Shown piece after piece: positions 52,675 to 62,187 of a DNA stretch of 64,000 nucleotides. Numbering within the stretch: the first letter of the stretch is position 1; every line of letters starts with the position of its first letter. The notes under the pieces were generated by a model, which was not told where the DNA came from, did no database searches, and saw nothing but the letters and a program-made list of their open reading frames with translations. The position numbers were made by a program, and so were the translations under genes. The stretch lies in contig CP136575.1 of NCBI GenBank assembly GCA_035196065.1, forward strand, positions 2,396,769 through 2,460,768, in the 5' to 3' direction. This DNA is from Sphingobium sp. (GTDB lineage Bacteria > Pseudomonadota > Alphaproteobacteria > Sphingomonadales > Sphingomonadaceae).

Positions 52675-53580
52675 ATGGCGCCGCCCAGAAACCGGCGCCC
52701 GGGTTTTTCCCGCAGGGCGCAGTTCAGCCTGTTTGTCACTTATGTGCTGGCGATCGCCGGCGCAGTGATAGGCGGGCTGTTACTGCTTGTTTCAATCGCA
52801 GACCCCAAAGGCTTTGCAGCGCTTCGCGCGGGTGCCGCCGAAGTCACCGCGCCCGTTGCCCGAACCTTGTTTGCAATTCGCCGCAGCATATCCGCGATAG
52901 GCGAAAATACCGGCGCCTATCTGGACGCCGCTTCACAAAATGCCAGCCTGAAACGGCAGTTGGCAGCGAGCCGGACTATCATCATCGAAGCCAAAGCGTT
53001 GAAAGCGGAAAATGCTGAATTGCGGACGCTTCTGGGCCTGAAGAAAGCGGAGGCGAACCAGATTGTCGCGATCGGCAACCTCGTCAGCAGCACGGCATCG
53101 AGCAGCCGGCGCATCGCAATCCTCTCCATCGGTTCGAACAGCGGCGTTGCTGCAGGCTATCCGGTACGTGCAGCGCGCGGCCTGATCGGCCGGGTGATCG
53201 AAACCAGCCCGACGACTGCCAAGGTGTTGCTTATTTCCGATGCCGAAAATGTCATCCCTGTGCTGCGTGTGCCCGACGGCCTGCCGGCACTTGCCAGCGG
53301 GCTAGGCGACGGCACTATAATGATCCGACCGGTCGATCTGGGCGTCAACAACTTCCGGCGCGGTCAAGTCGTCGTGACCTCGGGAAGTGGGGGGCTTTAT
53401 CCTCCAAGCATCCCCTTTGCGCGAATCGTGCGAAAGACCAGCGATGGCGCGCTCGCCCGCCCGATTGCCAGTGCGGCCTCGGCAGAACATGTGCTGGTGC
53501 TCAAACCCTATCAGACCGCACCCAAAAAGGTGCTGGACGATGCCATCGCAGCGATGCCTGAAGTCGGGGACGACGAATGA
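52675..53580 (+). CDS. mreC: Rod-shape protein MreC
   Basis: A bitopic elongasome scaffold. The 301-residue protein has a membrane helix (FVTYVLAIAGAVIGGLLLLVS, about 19-40), then a coiled coil LKRQLAASRTIIIEAKALKA, and the beta domain with GSNSGVAAGYPVRAARGLIG and RVIETSPTTAKVLLISDAEN. C-terminal sequence after the beta domain is short. ATG at 52675 follows mreB by 13 bp; the mreD start overlaps its stop. Confidence 0.95.
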   Translation: MAPPRNRRPGFSRRAQFSLFVTYVLAIAGAVIGGLLLLVSIADPKGFAALRAGAAEVTAPVARTLFAIRRSISAIGENTGAYLDAASQNASLKRQLAASRTIIIEAKALKAENAELRTLLGLKKAEANQIVAIGNLVSSTASSSRRIAILSIGSNSGVAAGYPVRAARGLIGRVIETSPTTAKVLLISDAENVIPVLRVPDGLPALASGLGDGTIMIRPVDLGVNNFRRGQVVVTSGSGGLYPPSIPFARIVRKTSDGALARPIASAASAEHVLVLKPYQTAPKKVLDDAIAAMPEVGDDE

Positions 53581-54137
53581 AGAGGCAGATGTTCGCCACC
53601 GGGCGCAGACTTCTGGGCCCAGGCCGCGAATATGAAAGTCGAATCGACCGCGAACAATCGCCGGCGCGGATGCTGATGGTGCCGATACTGTCGGTAATGG
53701 CAGGATCGATGCTGACCTCTGCATTGCCACTTGTGGCGGGCGTACCGCTGCTTCCTCCTTTCGGTTTGCTGATACTGCTAGCCTGGCGACTGATGCGACC
53801 CGGCATGTGGCCTGCATGGATCGGGCTACCGCTCGGCCTGTTCGACGACCTTTACAACGGCCAGCCATTTGGCAGTTCCGCGCTGGTATGGTCAGCGTGC
53901 ATGATCATGATCGAACTGCTCGACCTGCGGGGTGTATGGCGCGATTATTTACGAGACTGGCTAATCGCAGCTGTGCTGATTATGCTGGCGCTGCTGGCCG
54001 GGCTGGGCATTTCGGGGTTAGCCCATCCGGCGCCGGAGGTTCGCATCATTGTACCGCAGATCATATTGTCTATCCTGCTATATCCTTTAGCAGTTCGGCT
54101 ATGTGCGCGACTGGATAGCTGGCGGCTGTCCGCATGA
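53577..54137 (+). CDS. mreD: Rod-shape protein MreD
   Basis: A 186-residue multi-pass membrane protein with about five helices (MVPILSVMAGSMLTSALPLV, GVPLLPPFGLLILLAWRLMR, GLPLGLFDDLYNGQPFGSSA, LIAAVLIMLALLAGLGISGL). The GLFDDLxxGQPFG block is the usual MreD signature. It couples MreC to PBP2 and RodA. It starts in the mreC stop (ATGA) and ends in the mrdA start (ATGA). Confidence 0.92.
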   Translation: MKRQMFATGRRLLGPGREYESRIDREQSPARMLMVPILSVMAGSMLTSALPLVAGVPLLPPFGLLILLAWRLMRPGMWPAWIGLPLGLFDDLYNGQPFGSSALVWSACMIMIELLDLRGVWRDYLRDWLIAAVLIMLALLAGLGISGLAHPAPEVRIIVPQIILSILLYPLAVRLCARLDSWRLSA

Positions 54138-56044
54138 GGGATAACCGTGGGCCGACCACCGGGCAACTTGAATTCATTTTTTCGCGCCGCTCGCTTTTCA
54201 TTGGCGGGGTGCAGGCCGTTATCGGGGCTGTTGTTGCAACGCGTATGGCCTATATCTCGGTCGCCGAGAATGAGAAATACAGGCTGCTTTCCGAAAGCAA
54301 CCGCGTCAATCTGACACTGATTCCACCGCGCCGCGGCTGGTTCATCGACCGCATAGGCAAACCGATCGCAACCAATCGCGCCGATTTTCGGGTCGATATT
54401 ATCCCCGATCGGCTTCAGAACAGCAAAGCGACTCTTGAAACGTTGACGACCCTGCTTGATCTGAAAGCAGAGGATGTCGAGCGGATCGAAAAGGAACTTA
54501 AAGAGGCTCAGGGCTTCCAACCCGTCCAGGTAGCGGCGGGCCTTGATTATGAAAGCTTTGCGCGCGTCAGTGTGCGCCTTCCCGATTTGCCCGGCGTGAG
54601 CCCGCGACAGGGCTTTTCGCGTTTCTACCCCAGCGGGGCTGCGGTCGGCCATTTACTTGGCTATGTCGGCACTGTTTCAGCCGAGGAATATCAGAAAGAA
54701 AAGGACCCGCTGCTTATCACACCAGGCTTTAAGGTCGGGAAGCAAGGTCTTGAAAAAACAATGGAAATGCGCCTACGCGGAAAGCCGGGTGCAAAGCGGA
54801 CCGAGGTCACAGCGCGCGGCAAGATCATACGCGAACTGTCAAGCAGGCCCGACACACCCGGAAAGCCGGTACAGCTAACGATCGATATCGATCTTCACAA
54901 TTATGCGGCGCGCCGGCTCGGCGTCGAATCGGGATCGGTAGTCGTCATCGACTGCCTGACGGGTGACGTTTTGGCGCTTGTGTCGATGCCCTGTTTCGAT
55001 CCGAATAGCTTTTCGGAAGGCATTGGTCGGCTCGAATGGAAAATGCTCAACAGCGATGAACGCATCCCGATGCTTAACAAATCGCTGCAGGGGCTTTATC
55101 CCCCAGGCTCGACCCTCAAGCCCATGGCCGCGCTTGCCATGCTCGACCATGGCATCGATCCAGATGAAAAGGTGATGTGCGGCGGCGGATACCGGCTGGG
55201 CAACCGCGTCTTCAAATGCCTTGGCCGTCACGGGCCAATGGATATGCGCTCCGCCATCATGAAGAGCTGCAACACCTATTTCTATGCGATGGGCAACCGG
55301 ATCGGCTATGATGCGATCGCGCCGACCGCGAAACTGCTCGGGCTCGGACAGGAATTCCCCTTGCCGTTCCAATCGCAAAGATATGGCACAATACCGGACA
55401 GCGCCTGGAAAATGCGCAAATATGGGGATGCATGGACGCGTTCGGATACGCTGAACGCAACGATCGGACAGGGCTATGTCATCACCAGCCCATTCCAGCT
55501 TGCGGTGATGGCGGCGCGCATCGCGTCGGGCCATATGCTCGAACCCGAAATATTGCTGAAAAAGCGCAACGGCGCGCCCAAGCACCTGCCTTTTCCCGAC
55601 GACCATCTTCAGGTCGTTCGCGACGGGATGGATCTCGTGGTCAATGGCGCCGGCACCGCCGTTCGCAGCCGGCTGGAAGTTCCCGACGTTACCATGGGCG
55701 GCAAGACAGGCACTGCACAGGTTCGCGCGATCAAGGGCGGTCAGCGCGGCCAAGGCGGCACAAGGCGCTTTCGCGACCATGGTCTGTTCGTCTGCTTTGC
55801 GCCGGTTGCGCAGCCACGCTATGCAGCTGCTGTGGTAATCGAACATGGCATGGGTGGCGCGCGTGCAGCCGCTCCCGTTGCCAAGGATGTCCTGACTTTC
55901 CTTTATGATCGCGAAAAGGCGATGGCCTCGCTGGAGGCCCTGGAAGCCGGTTGGGGTGGCGGCATAGAAGAACGTATGGCCCGCCAATATGCAGCTTTTC
56001 AGGCCGGACAAGGCGTGCCGGCGACCGAACGGAGCGAAATGTGA
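54134..56044 (+). CDS. mrdA: Penicillin-binding protein 2 (elongasome transpeptidase)
   Basis: Class B monofunctional D,D-transpeptidase of lateral wall synthesis, partner of RodA. The 636-residue protein has an N-terminal membrane helix (RSLFIGGVQAVIGAVVATRM, about 17-36) and the pedestal block RGWFIDRIGKPIATNRADFR. Active-site STLK in LYPPGSTLKPMAAL, SCN in MKSCNTYFYAMG and KTG in GGKTGTAQV are present. It overlaps mreD and rodA by 4 bp each. Beta-lactam binding is expected. Confidence 0.96.
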   Translation: MRDNRGPTTGQLEFIFSRRSLFIGGVQAVIGAVVATRMAYISVAENEKYRLLSESNRVNLTLIPPRRGWFIDRIGKPIATNRADFRVDIIPDRLQNSKATLETLTTLLDLKAEDVERIEKELKEAQGFQPVQVAAGLDYESFARVSVRLPDLPGVSPRQGFSRFYPSGAAVGHLLGYVGTVSAEEYQKEKDPLLITPGFKVGKQGLEKTMEMRLRGKPGAKRTEVTARGKIIRELSSRPDTPGKPVQLTIDIDLHNYAARRLGVESGSVVVIDCLTGDVLALVSMPCFDPNSFSEGIGRLEWKMLNSDERIPMLNKSLQGLYPPGSTLKPMAALAMLDHGIDPDEKVMCGGGYRLGNRVFKCLGRHGPMDMRSAIMKSCNTYFYAMGNRIGYDAIAPTAKLLGLGQEFPLPFQSQRYGTIPDSAWKMRKYGDAWTRSDTLNATIGQGYVITSPFQLAVMAARIASGHMLEPEILLKKRNGAPKHLPFPDDHLQVVRDGMDLVVNGAGTAVRSRLEVPDVTMGGKTGTAQVRAIKGGQRGQGGTRRFRDHGLFVCFAPVAQPRYAAAVVIEHGMGGARAAAPVAKDVLTFLYDREKAMASLEALEAGWGGGIEERMARQYAAFQAGQGVPATERSEM

Positions 56045-57147
56045 ACGCAATCGTTCCGGCACCAATCGCCGCCCTTCCCTGGCGCGTGATCTTTGTGCTG
56101 CTCGGGCTGGCAATGTTCGGCACCGCCGTCCTCTATTCTGCTGCGGGCGGCAGCTTCAGCCCCTGGGCAGGAAACCATATCATCCGTTTCTGCGTATTGA
56201 TGACCATGGCGGTCATAATGTCGCGCCTGCCGCTCGATTTCTGGAAACAAATCACTTTTCCGCTCTACCTCATCCTTCTGTTGATGCTTGTTGCGGTAGA
56301 ACTGATCGGTTTTGCGGGCGGCGGCAGCCAGCGCTGGATCGATCTGGGCATCATCACATTCCAACCATCGGAGCTGATGAAGCCAACAGTCGTGCTTGTC
56401 ACCGCATGGTTTTTCGATCGCCTGCCGCCATCCAAGATCAACGGCCTCGACGCTGTCTGGCCGGTTGCCATCATGCTCATCGTGCCCAGCATCCTTGTGA
56501 TCATCCAGCCCGATTTCGACGCTGCGCTTGCCTATATCTTCTGCGCCGCCGTGGTCGGCTTTCTCGCAGGCTGGCCGATGATCTACTTCATTGGCGGCGC
56601 CTTGGCTGTCGCGGTCATCGCCCCGCTTGTCTTCTTTTTCGGACTGCGCCCCTATCAACAGGATCGCGTTCTGATCTTCCTCAACCCTGAACAGGATCCG
56701 CTCGGCGCCGGCTATCATATCACCCAGTCCAAGATCGCGATCGGCTCTGGCGGCATATTTGGCAAAGGTTTCGGCAACGGAACGCAAAGCCATCTTGATT
56801 ACCTGCCCGAAGGCCATACCGACTTCATCTTTGCCACCATGGCAGAGGAATGGGGCCTGATGGGCGGCCTGATCATCATCGGCCTGTATGTTTTGCTGAT
56901 GCGCTGGGGACTAAAAGTCGCGATGGAAAGCACTAGTCGCTATGGCCAACTGGTCGCTGGCGGACTGACCTGCACGATCTTTTTCTACATCATGGTCAAC
57001 CTTTTGATGGTCGTCGGATTTGCCCCTGTGGCCGGCCTTCCTCTGCCTTTCATCAGCCATGGCGGATCGTCGATGCTAACCATGATGATCTGCGTCGGCA
57101 TCATCATGTCGATCGAACGCCACCCCGGAAGGCGAACTTTCGGCTAA
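56041..57147 (+). CDS. rodA: SEDS peptidoglycan polymerase RodA
   Basis: The glycosyltransferase of the elongasome. The 368-residue protein has about ten membrane helices. GYHITQSKIAIGSGGIFGKG, LPEGHTDFIFATMAEEWGLM and GLPLPFISHGGSSML are the core SEDS motifs, with the catalytic Asp expected in GHTDFIF. The usual QPDLGTA segment reads QPDFDAA. The GTG at 56041 overlaps the mrdA stop (GTGA); earlier in-frame codons would be within mrdA. Confidence 0.95.
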   Translation: MNAIVPAPIAALPWRVIFVLLGLAMFGTAVLYSAAGGSFSPWAGNHIIRFCVLMTMAVIMSRLPLDFWKQITFPLYLILLLMLVAVELIGFAGGGSQRWIDLGIITFQPSELMKPTVVLVTAWFFDRLPPSKINGLDAVWPVAIMLIVPSILVIIQPDFDAALAYIFCAAVVGFLAGWPMIYFIGGALAVAVIAPLVFFFGLRPYQQDRVLIFLNPEQDPLGAGYHITQSKIAIGSGGIFGKGFGNGTQSHLDYLPEGHTDFIFATMAEEWGLMGGLIIIGLYVLLMRWGLKVAMESTSRYGQLVAGGLTCTIFFYIMVNLLMVVGFAPVAGLPLPFISHGGSSMLTMMICVGIIMSIERHPGRRTFG

Positions 57148-57243
57148 ATCGCCAAAAGGCTGCCGCGCGGAGGCTTGACAAGGCCAACGGAAAGCATCAA
57201 AGGCGCGCTTCATTTTGCGGGATCAAGCTTGATTCTGCCGGGT

Positions 57244-57319
<76 letters not shown>

Positions 57320-57394
57320 TATTTCTCCTTGTGAATCAGTAGTCTGCCCAGCTCGTTTCGGAAGCAGCTTTCTGGCGCTGCCTCCTGCTTAAAG

Positions 57395-57416
57395 CATAGG
57401 CATCACATAGGCATCA
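57395..57416. repeat. 11-bp tandem repeat after tRNA-Lys
   Basis: CATAGGCATCA occurs twice head to tail. The surrounding 57320-57526 interval shows no gene and no integrase, so no attachment site is claimed. Confidence 0.7.
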
Positions 57417-57526
57417 GATGTCGGCCTCCGAAAACTTACACCAGATATTCAGGTTAAGCTCTGCGTGTCGCATAACTGCAACAAACGGTAGGCAGTCAGA
57501 ATTCGCAAGCGGGAGAGGGTCAAGCA

Positions 57527-59650
57527 TTGGGTCCATCAAAGCAGATTACAAGCGAAACGCGCTATTTCAATCGCGAGCTGAGCTGGCTCAAATTCAATCG
57601 CCGGGTGCTTGAAGAGGCTGGAAACCGCAAATATCCACTTTTGGAGCGGCTGCGTTTTCTGTCAATTTCGGGCAGCAACCTCGATGAATTTTTCATGGTG
57701 CGCGTTGCAGGCCTGCGTGGGCAACAGATCCGCAAAATTGACGAACTGTCCATCGACGGGATGACCGCCGGGGAACAGCTGGAAGCCATTACTCGGGATG
57801 CCGATGTCTTGATGGCAGAGCAGCAGAAACTTTGGCAGCATCTGCGTAAGCAGCTGGCGAACGAGGGAATCTCTGTCTTTGAACCTGTTGAGATCGGCAA
57901 AAAGGCTGAAACTGCCGTCGAAAAACATTTTCGTGACCAGATCCTCCCGGTACTCACCCCGCAAGCCCTCGACCCGGCACATCCCTTTCCATTCATCCCC
58001 AATAAGGGGCTCAGCCTGATTTTGGAGATGCGCCGATTAAGCGACAAGGCGGTCATCCGACAGTTGATCATGATCCCCCCTGCCCTGCCGCGTTTTGTTC
58101 GCGTTCCTGGGCCACGCCGGCGGTTCGTTACGATCGAAGAACTCATCAAATCTCACATCGGCCTGCTTTTTCCCGATCACAAGCTGCTAAGCGCCGGTGC
58201 ATTCCGGATCATCCGCGACAGCGATATTGAAATTGAGGAGGAGGCGGAGGATCTGGTCCGCCACTTCCGCAGCGCGATCAAAAGGCGCCGGCGTGGGCGC
58301 GTCATCCGATTAAAGATGCAGAAAGGCATATCTCCAAAGCTGCAGAAACTTGTCCGCGAGGCGCTGGGCGGTGAAAGTTCGATCGTTTCCGAGACGATCG
58401 GGTTTCTAGGCATTGGCGATCTGGCGCAGCTTGTCGACGAAGATCGCCAAGCACTCAAATTCAAGCCATATACGCCCCGCTTTCCAGAACGGATCCTTGA
58501 ACAGGGTGGCGATTGCTTTGCCGCCATTCGCCAGAAGGACATTGTCGTCCATCATCCCTATGAGAGCTTCGACGTTGTCCTCGCTTTCCTCGAACAGGCG
58601 GCGTCAGACCCTGATGTCATCGCGATAAAGCAGACACTGTATCGTGCAGGCAAGCAATCGGCGGTAATCCGGGCTTTGTGCGACGCCGCGGAGGCTGGCA
58701 AATCGGTAACGGCTGTTGTGGAACTTAAGGCGCGGTTCGACGAGGAACAGAATTTGCTTTGGGCATCGCAGCTCGAACGATCGGGCGTGCAAGTGATCTA
58801 CGGCTTTGTCGACATGAAGACACACGCCAAGATTTCGTTGATTGTGCGTAAGGAAGCAGGATCGATCCGCACCTATTGCCACTTTGGCACGGGCAATTAC
58901 CATCCGGTCACTGCCAAGGTTTATACCGACCTCAGCTTCTTCACTGCTGATCCACGGCTCGGGCGCGACGCAGGGCAGATCTTCAACTTTGTCACCGGCT
59001 ATGTCGAACCGCACGGCCTCGAAATGTTGAGCATGAGCCCACTCGGCATGCGCGAACATATCGCGGCTATGATCGATGCCGAAATCGCGTTTGCGCGCGA
59101 GGGCAAGCCTGCATCGCTCTGGGCAAAACTCAACTCTCTTGTTGATCCCAAGATCATCGACAAGCTCTACGAAGCGAGCGAAGCGGGGGTCGAGATTGAC
59201 CTTGTCGTGCGCGGCATTTGCTGCCTGCGCCCCGGCGTAGCCGGGCTATCTTCGCGCATCCGTGTAAAGTCGATCATTGGCCGCTTTTTGGAACACAGCA
59301 GAATCTGGGCCTTTGGCAATGGCAAGGACATGCCCCACCCCGGCGCGTTAGTGTTCATTTCTTCGGCCGACTGGATGAGCCGCAATTTCGACCGCAGGGT
59401 CGAGTATATGCTGCCAATCGAGAACCCGACCGTGCACGATCAGATCCTAGACCAGGTAATGGTCGCCAATCTGATCGACAACCAGCAAAGCTGGAAACTG
59501 CTACCAAGCGGAGAATATGAGCGGATCAAGGCGAAGGGCCGGAAGTTCAACCTGCACCATTATTTCATGACCAACCCGTCATTGTCTGGCAGGGGCGGCG
59601 CCCTTGCAGAACGTAATGATGTCCCCAAGCTGGACCTTATCCGGCAGTAA
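57527..59650 (+). CDS. ppk: Polyphosphate kinase 1
   Basis: Reversibly transfers the ATP gamma-phosphate to polyphosphate. The 707-residue protein shows the N-terminal ELSWLKFNRRVLEEA and SISGSNLDEFFMVRVAG, the middle VIAIKQTLYRAGKQS and ELKARFDEEQNLLWA, and GFVDMKTHAKISLIVR with the autophosphorylated His. HFGTGNYHPVTAK is the second conserved His site. TTG at 57527 is supported by GGGAGAGGG nine bases before. It forms a unit with ppx. Confidence 0.96.
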   Translation: MGPSKQITSETRYFNRELSWLKFNRRVLEEAGNRKYPLLERLRFLSISGSNLDEFFMVRVAGLRGQQIRKIDELSIDGMTAGEQLEAITRDADVLMAEQQKLWQHLRKQLANEGISVFEPVEIGKKAETAVEKHFRDQILPVLTPQALDPAHPFPFIPNKGLSLILEMRRLSDKAVIRQLIMIPPALPRFVRVPGPRRRFVTIEELIKSHIGLLFPDHKLLSAGAFRIIRDSDIEIEEEAEDLVRHFRSAIKRRRRGRVIRLKMQKGISPKLQKLVREALGGESSIVSETIGFLGIGDLAQLVDEDRQALKFKPYTPRFPERILEQGGDCFAAIRQKDIVVHHPYESFDVVLAFLEQAASDPDVIAIKQTLYRAGKQSAVIRALCDAAEAGKSVTAVVELKARFDEEQNLLWASQLERSGVQVIYGFVDMKTHAKISLIVRKEAGSIRTYCHFGTGNYHPVTAKVYTDLSFFTADPRLGRDAGQIFNFVTGYVEPHGLEMLSMSPLGMREHIAAMIDAEIAFAREGKPASLWAKLNSLVDPKIIDKLYEASEAGVEIDLVVRGICCLRPGVAGLSSRIRVKSIIGRFLEHSRIWAFGNGKDMPHPGALVFISSADWMSRNFDRRVEYMLPIENPTVHDQILDQVMVANLIDNQQSWKLLPSGEYERIKAKGRKFNLHHYFMTNPSLSGRGGALAERNDVPKLDLIRQ

Positions 59651-59665
59651 GCCTATTCCCCCCGG

Positions 59666-61108
59666 ATGATCCTTTCGCCCCGCGCCGTTATTGACATTGG
59701 ATCGAACGCAATCCGCCTGGTCGTCTATGGCGGCCCGCCGCGTGCGCCGATGCCGATCTACAATGAAAAAGCGCGGATCGCGCTTGGCGATTGCGTGTCG
59801 AAATCGGGAGAAATCGATGCCGACGTGATGGACGCCGCCATTGCTGCGCTGGTCCGTTTTGATGCGCTGACCCGCGCGATGCAAGTCGGCGAAAGACATA
59901 TCATAGCCACAGAGGCGACCCGCCGTGCGACGAATGGAGCAGAATTCCTTGCCCGCGCGACAGATGCAGGCGTTGCCATCGAGATGATCAGCGGCGAGGC
60001 GGAGGCGCGTGCCTCCGCACTGGGCGTTGTGTGCGACATGCCTTGGGCTGAAGGCTATGTCGCCGATCAGGGCGGTGGCAGCCTTGAACTGGCGATGATC
60101 GAAGATGCCGTCCCGGCCCAGCCAATCTCAATGCCATTCGGAACGATCCCATTGAGCCAGCGCGGAGACATAAACCCCAAGGCGATAGCAAAGGACATTG
60201 AGGCGAGGCTCGACCGGGCAGGCGGTTTTACAATCCGCCAAGGACTTCCTTTGCACCTTGTCGGCGGAGCTTGGCGTGCACTGGGCCAACTGCACATGCA
60301 GACGGTCGGTTATCCGCTGACCATCCTGTCCAACTATACCTTGCCGCAAGCGGCGCTTTCTGACCTCGCCAAGGTCGTCGAGAATGAAACAACCATGCAG
60401 GCATCAGGGGTGGTATCAACTGCGCGCATTCCTTTCATGCCGGCAGCGATGGCCACACTCGAAGCGCTCGATCGCATCTTCGCACCATCGGAAATTCGGG
60501 TCAGCGTCTATGGATTGCGCGAAGGTCTGCTGTTCGACCGGCTCGATCCCGAATTACGTCGCGAAGACCCGCTGATTGCGGCGGCACGTCATGAAGGCAA
60601 CCGTCTGTCGCGCTTTGCCTATCATGGCGACGGCATTTCCGGCTGGATCGCGCCGCTTTTCGACGACGATCCCCCGCGGCTTGTGCGGTTGCGACATGCG
60701 GCATGTCTGCTCGCCGACAGCGCATGGAATAGCCACCCTGAATATCGCGCGATCCACGCCGCCGGACTGGCGCTAGAGGGTAATTGGCCGGGCGTGACAG
60801 CCGAGGATCGAGCGATCCTCGCTGGCGCGCTTTACGCGGCTTATGGCGGCAAGCGCCCCGGACTGCCTGTACTCGCCGAACTGGCGTCAGAAGCCGATCT
60901 CGATCGGGCACGGCTGTGGGGCCTTGCCGTCCGACTGGCGCAACGGCTGGATGGCGGCACCGGAACGGCGCTCGGTAGCGTCGCCTTGCTCCGGCGCAAT
61001 GGCAAAATCGGCCTCGACTATGCCGGAAAATATCGGCAGCTCGAATCATCTACGGTGAAGCGCCGACTGAAACAGCTTAATGAAGCCTTTGCAGCCTCCA
61101 CCCGCTAA
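59666..61108 (+). CDS. ppx: Exopolyphosphatase / Ppx-GppA phosphatase
   Basis: Releases phosphate from polyphosphate ends or from pppGpp. The 480-residue protein has VIDIGSNAIRLVVYGG, ATEATRRATNGAEFL, EMISGEAEARASALG and VADQGGGSLELAMI. C-terminal half includes the ppx helical part (LFDRLDPELRREDPLIAAAR). It lies 15 bp after ppk and converges with the phytase gene (4-bp overlap). Ppx or GppA activity cannot be separated from sequence. Confidence 0.93.
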   Translation: MILSPRAVIDIGSNAIRLVVYGGPPRAPMPIYNEKARIALGDCVSKSGEIDADVMDAAIAALVRFDALTRAMQVGERHIIATEATRRATNGAEFLARATDAGVAIEMISGEAEARASALGVVCDMPWAEGYVADQGGGSLELAMIEDAVPAQPISMPFGTIPLSQRGDINPKAIAKDIEARLDRAGGFTIRQGLPLHLVGGAWRALGQLHMQTVGYPLTILSNYTLPQAALSDLAKVVENETTMQASGVVSTARIPFMPAAMATLEALDRIFAPSEIRVSVYGLREGLLFDRLDPELRREDPLIAAARHEGNRLSRFAYHGDGISGWIAPLFDDDPPRLVRLRHAACLLADSAWNSHPEYRAIHAAGLALEGNWPGVTAEDRAILAGALYAAYGGKRPGLPVLAELASEADLDRARLWGLAVRLAQRLDGGTGTALGSVALLRRNGKIGLDYAGKYRQLESSTVKRRLKQLNEAFAASTR

Positions 61109-62187
61109 AACAGCGCCTTGAGCACATCTGCCCAGGACACATATTTGAAGTTTTGGGTTTCGGGGCTGTTGTCACCATCCTGCACAACGAGCAGACCGGC
61201 CGGATAATCGGGTCCAAAATCGCTCAGTGCGAGTTCAAGACCATCTGTTTCCTGCACACCGTCTACACCCGGGCCATCGCCGATACGGAACCGGCCGATA
61301 TAGCGCCCGCCGCGCAAGCTGTATAGCGTGTAGGCATAATCACCTTGGCTCGACGCCAGCAGATAGCCGCCATTGCGTCCAGCAGGGGCGATCGCCAGCC
61401 CTTCGGCGTCGGCAACCAGTTGCTTGCCATTGGCGCGCGCCATAGCCCTTGCCTTTACGGAGGCAGTCGGCCGCGCATCGAACCGCCAGATTCCAACATC
61501 CTCTTCCGCTACGTAAAGAAGGCCGGTACGATCATCGACCACACAGCCCTCGGACTGACTGCTAAGCTTTATCTGACGGACGACCTTACCGGTGATGATG
61601 GCTCCCGACAGATCAAGCTCGACCTGGTCGATACGGCCGTCCTTCAGCACCAGAAAGGCATAGACGCGCCCGTCACTCTTCCGCTGCCACAGGCACATGC
61701 CATAGGCTTCACCCGGCCCGATCTGCAGGTTAGCTAGCGGCAACAGCTTTCCAGCATCGGTATCGAGCGTGAACAGCGCAATCGCGGCATTGGTCTCATC
61801 GCGACGGTCGCTTGCCGCGACCAGTACCGCCGTTTCGCCATTCACCCTCACATTGTCGCGCAAGTCGACATTGTTAAGACGGGGCGCGGGTGTGAACGAC
61901 ACCGCCCGACCGGCCATGTCATAGACATGGATGCCTGCACGCTTATCAGTCCCAATAATCAGACTTTTTCCGCGATCTGACGGATTGACCCATATTGCCG
62001 GATCGTCAGCCGCATCGTCAATTGTTGCCACCGGGGTCGTTTCGGCTTTTGCCATCACAGTCTTTGCCGGCAGAGCAGCGGCAATCAGCTGCTCTACCGG
62101 AATTTCGGCTTCCTCCTCGGCCGCCACGGGTGTGTGAACCGGGGCGGGCGCGGCGGCGAGGAGAAACAGAGAAAGCAGCTTGCCCAT
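61105..62187 (-). CDS. Beta-propeller phytase
   Basis: A secreted phosphatase that removes phosphate from inositol hexakisphosphate, calcium-dependent in known members. The protein of about 360 residues has a signal peptide (MGKLLSLFLLAAAPAPV). Propeller motifs are DDPAIWVNPSDRGKSL, KLSSQSEGCVVDDRTG, EEDVGIWRFDA, ADAEGLAIAP and GVQETDGLELAL. The ATG at 62187 shares one base with the upstream receptor stop (TGATG). This coupling to a TonB-dependent receptor suggests uptake of phytate or its products. Seventeen further in-frame upstream codons overlap the receptor. Confidence 0.92.
   Translation of the reverse strand: MGKLLSLFLLAAAPAPVHTPVAAEEEAEIPVEQLIAAALPAKTVMAKAETTPVATIDDAADDPAIWVNPSDRGKSLIIGTDKRAGIHVYDMAGRAVSFTPAPRLNNVDLRDNVRVNGETAVLVAASDRRDETNAAIALFTLDTDAGKLLPLANLQIGPGEAYGMCLWQRKSDGRVYAFLVLKDGRIDQVELDLSGAIITGKVVRQIKLSSQSEGCVVDDRTGLLYVAEEDVGIWRFDARPTASVKARAMARANGKQLVADAEGLAIAPAGRNGGYLLASSQGDYAYTLYSLRGGRYIGRFRIGDGPGVDGVQETDGLELALSDFGPDYPAGLLVVQDGDNSPETQNFKYVSWADVLKALF

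Noticed and set aside
54875-56113. 412-codon minus-strand frame
   Set aside because: Antisense to PBP2, whose three active-site motifs are intact.
57320-57526. Possible integration site at tRNA-Lys
   Set aside because: An 11-bp tandem repeat lies here but it does not match the tRNA 3' end and no integrase or mobile genes follow.
57418-57612. 64-codon frame before ppk
   Set aside because: Overlaps the ppk start in another frame, no ribosome site and no hydrophobic or domain pattern.
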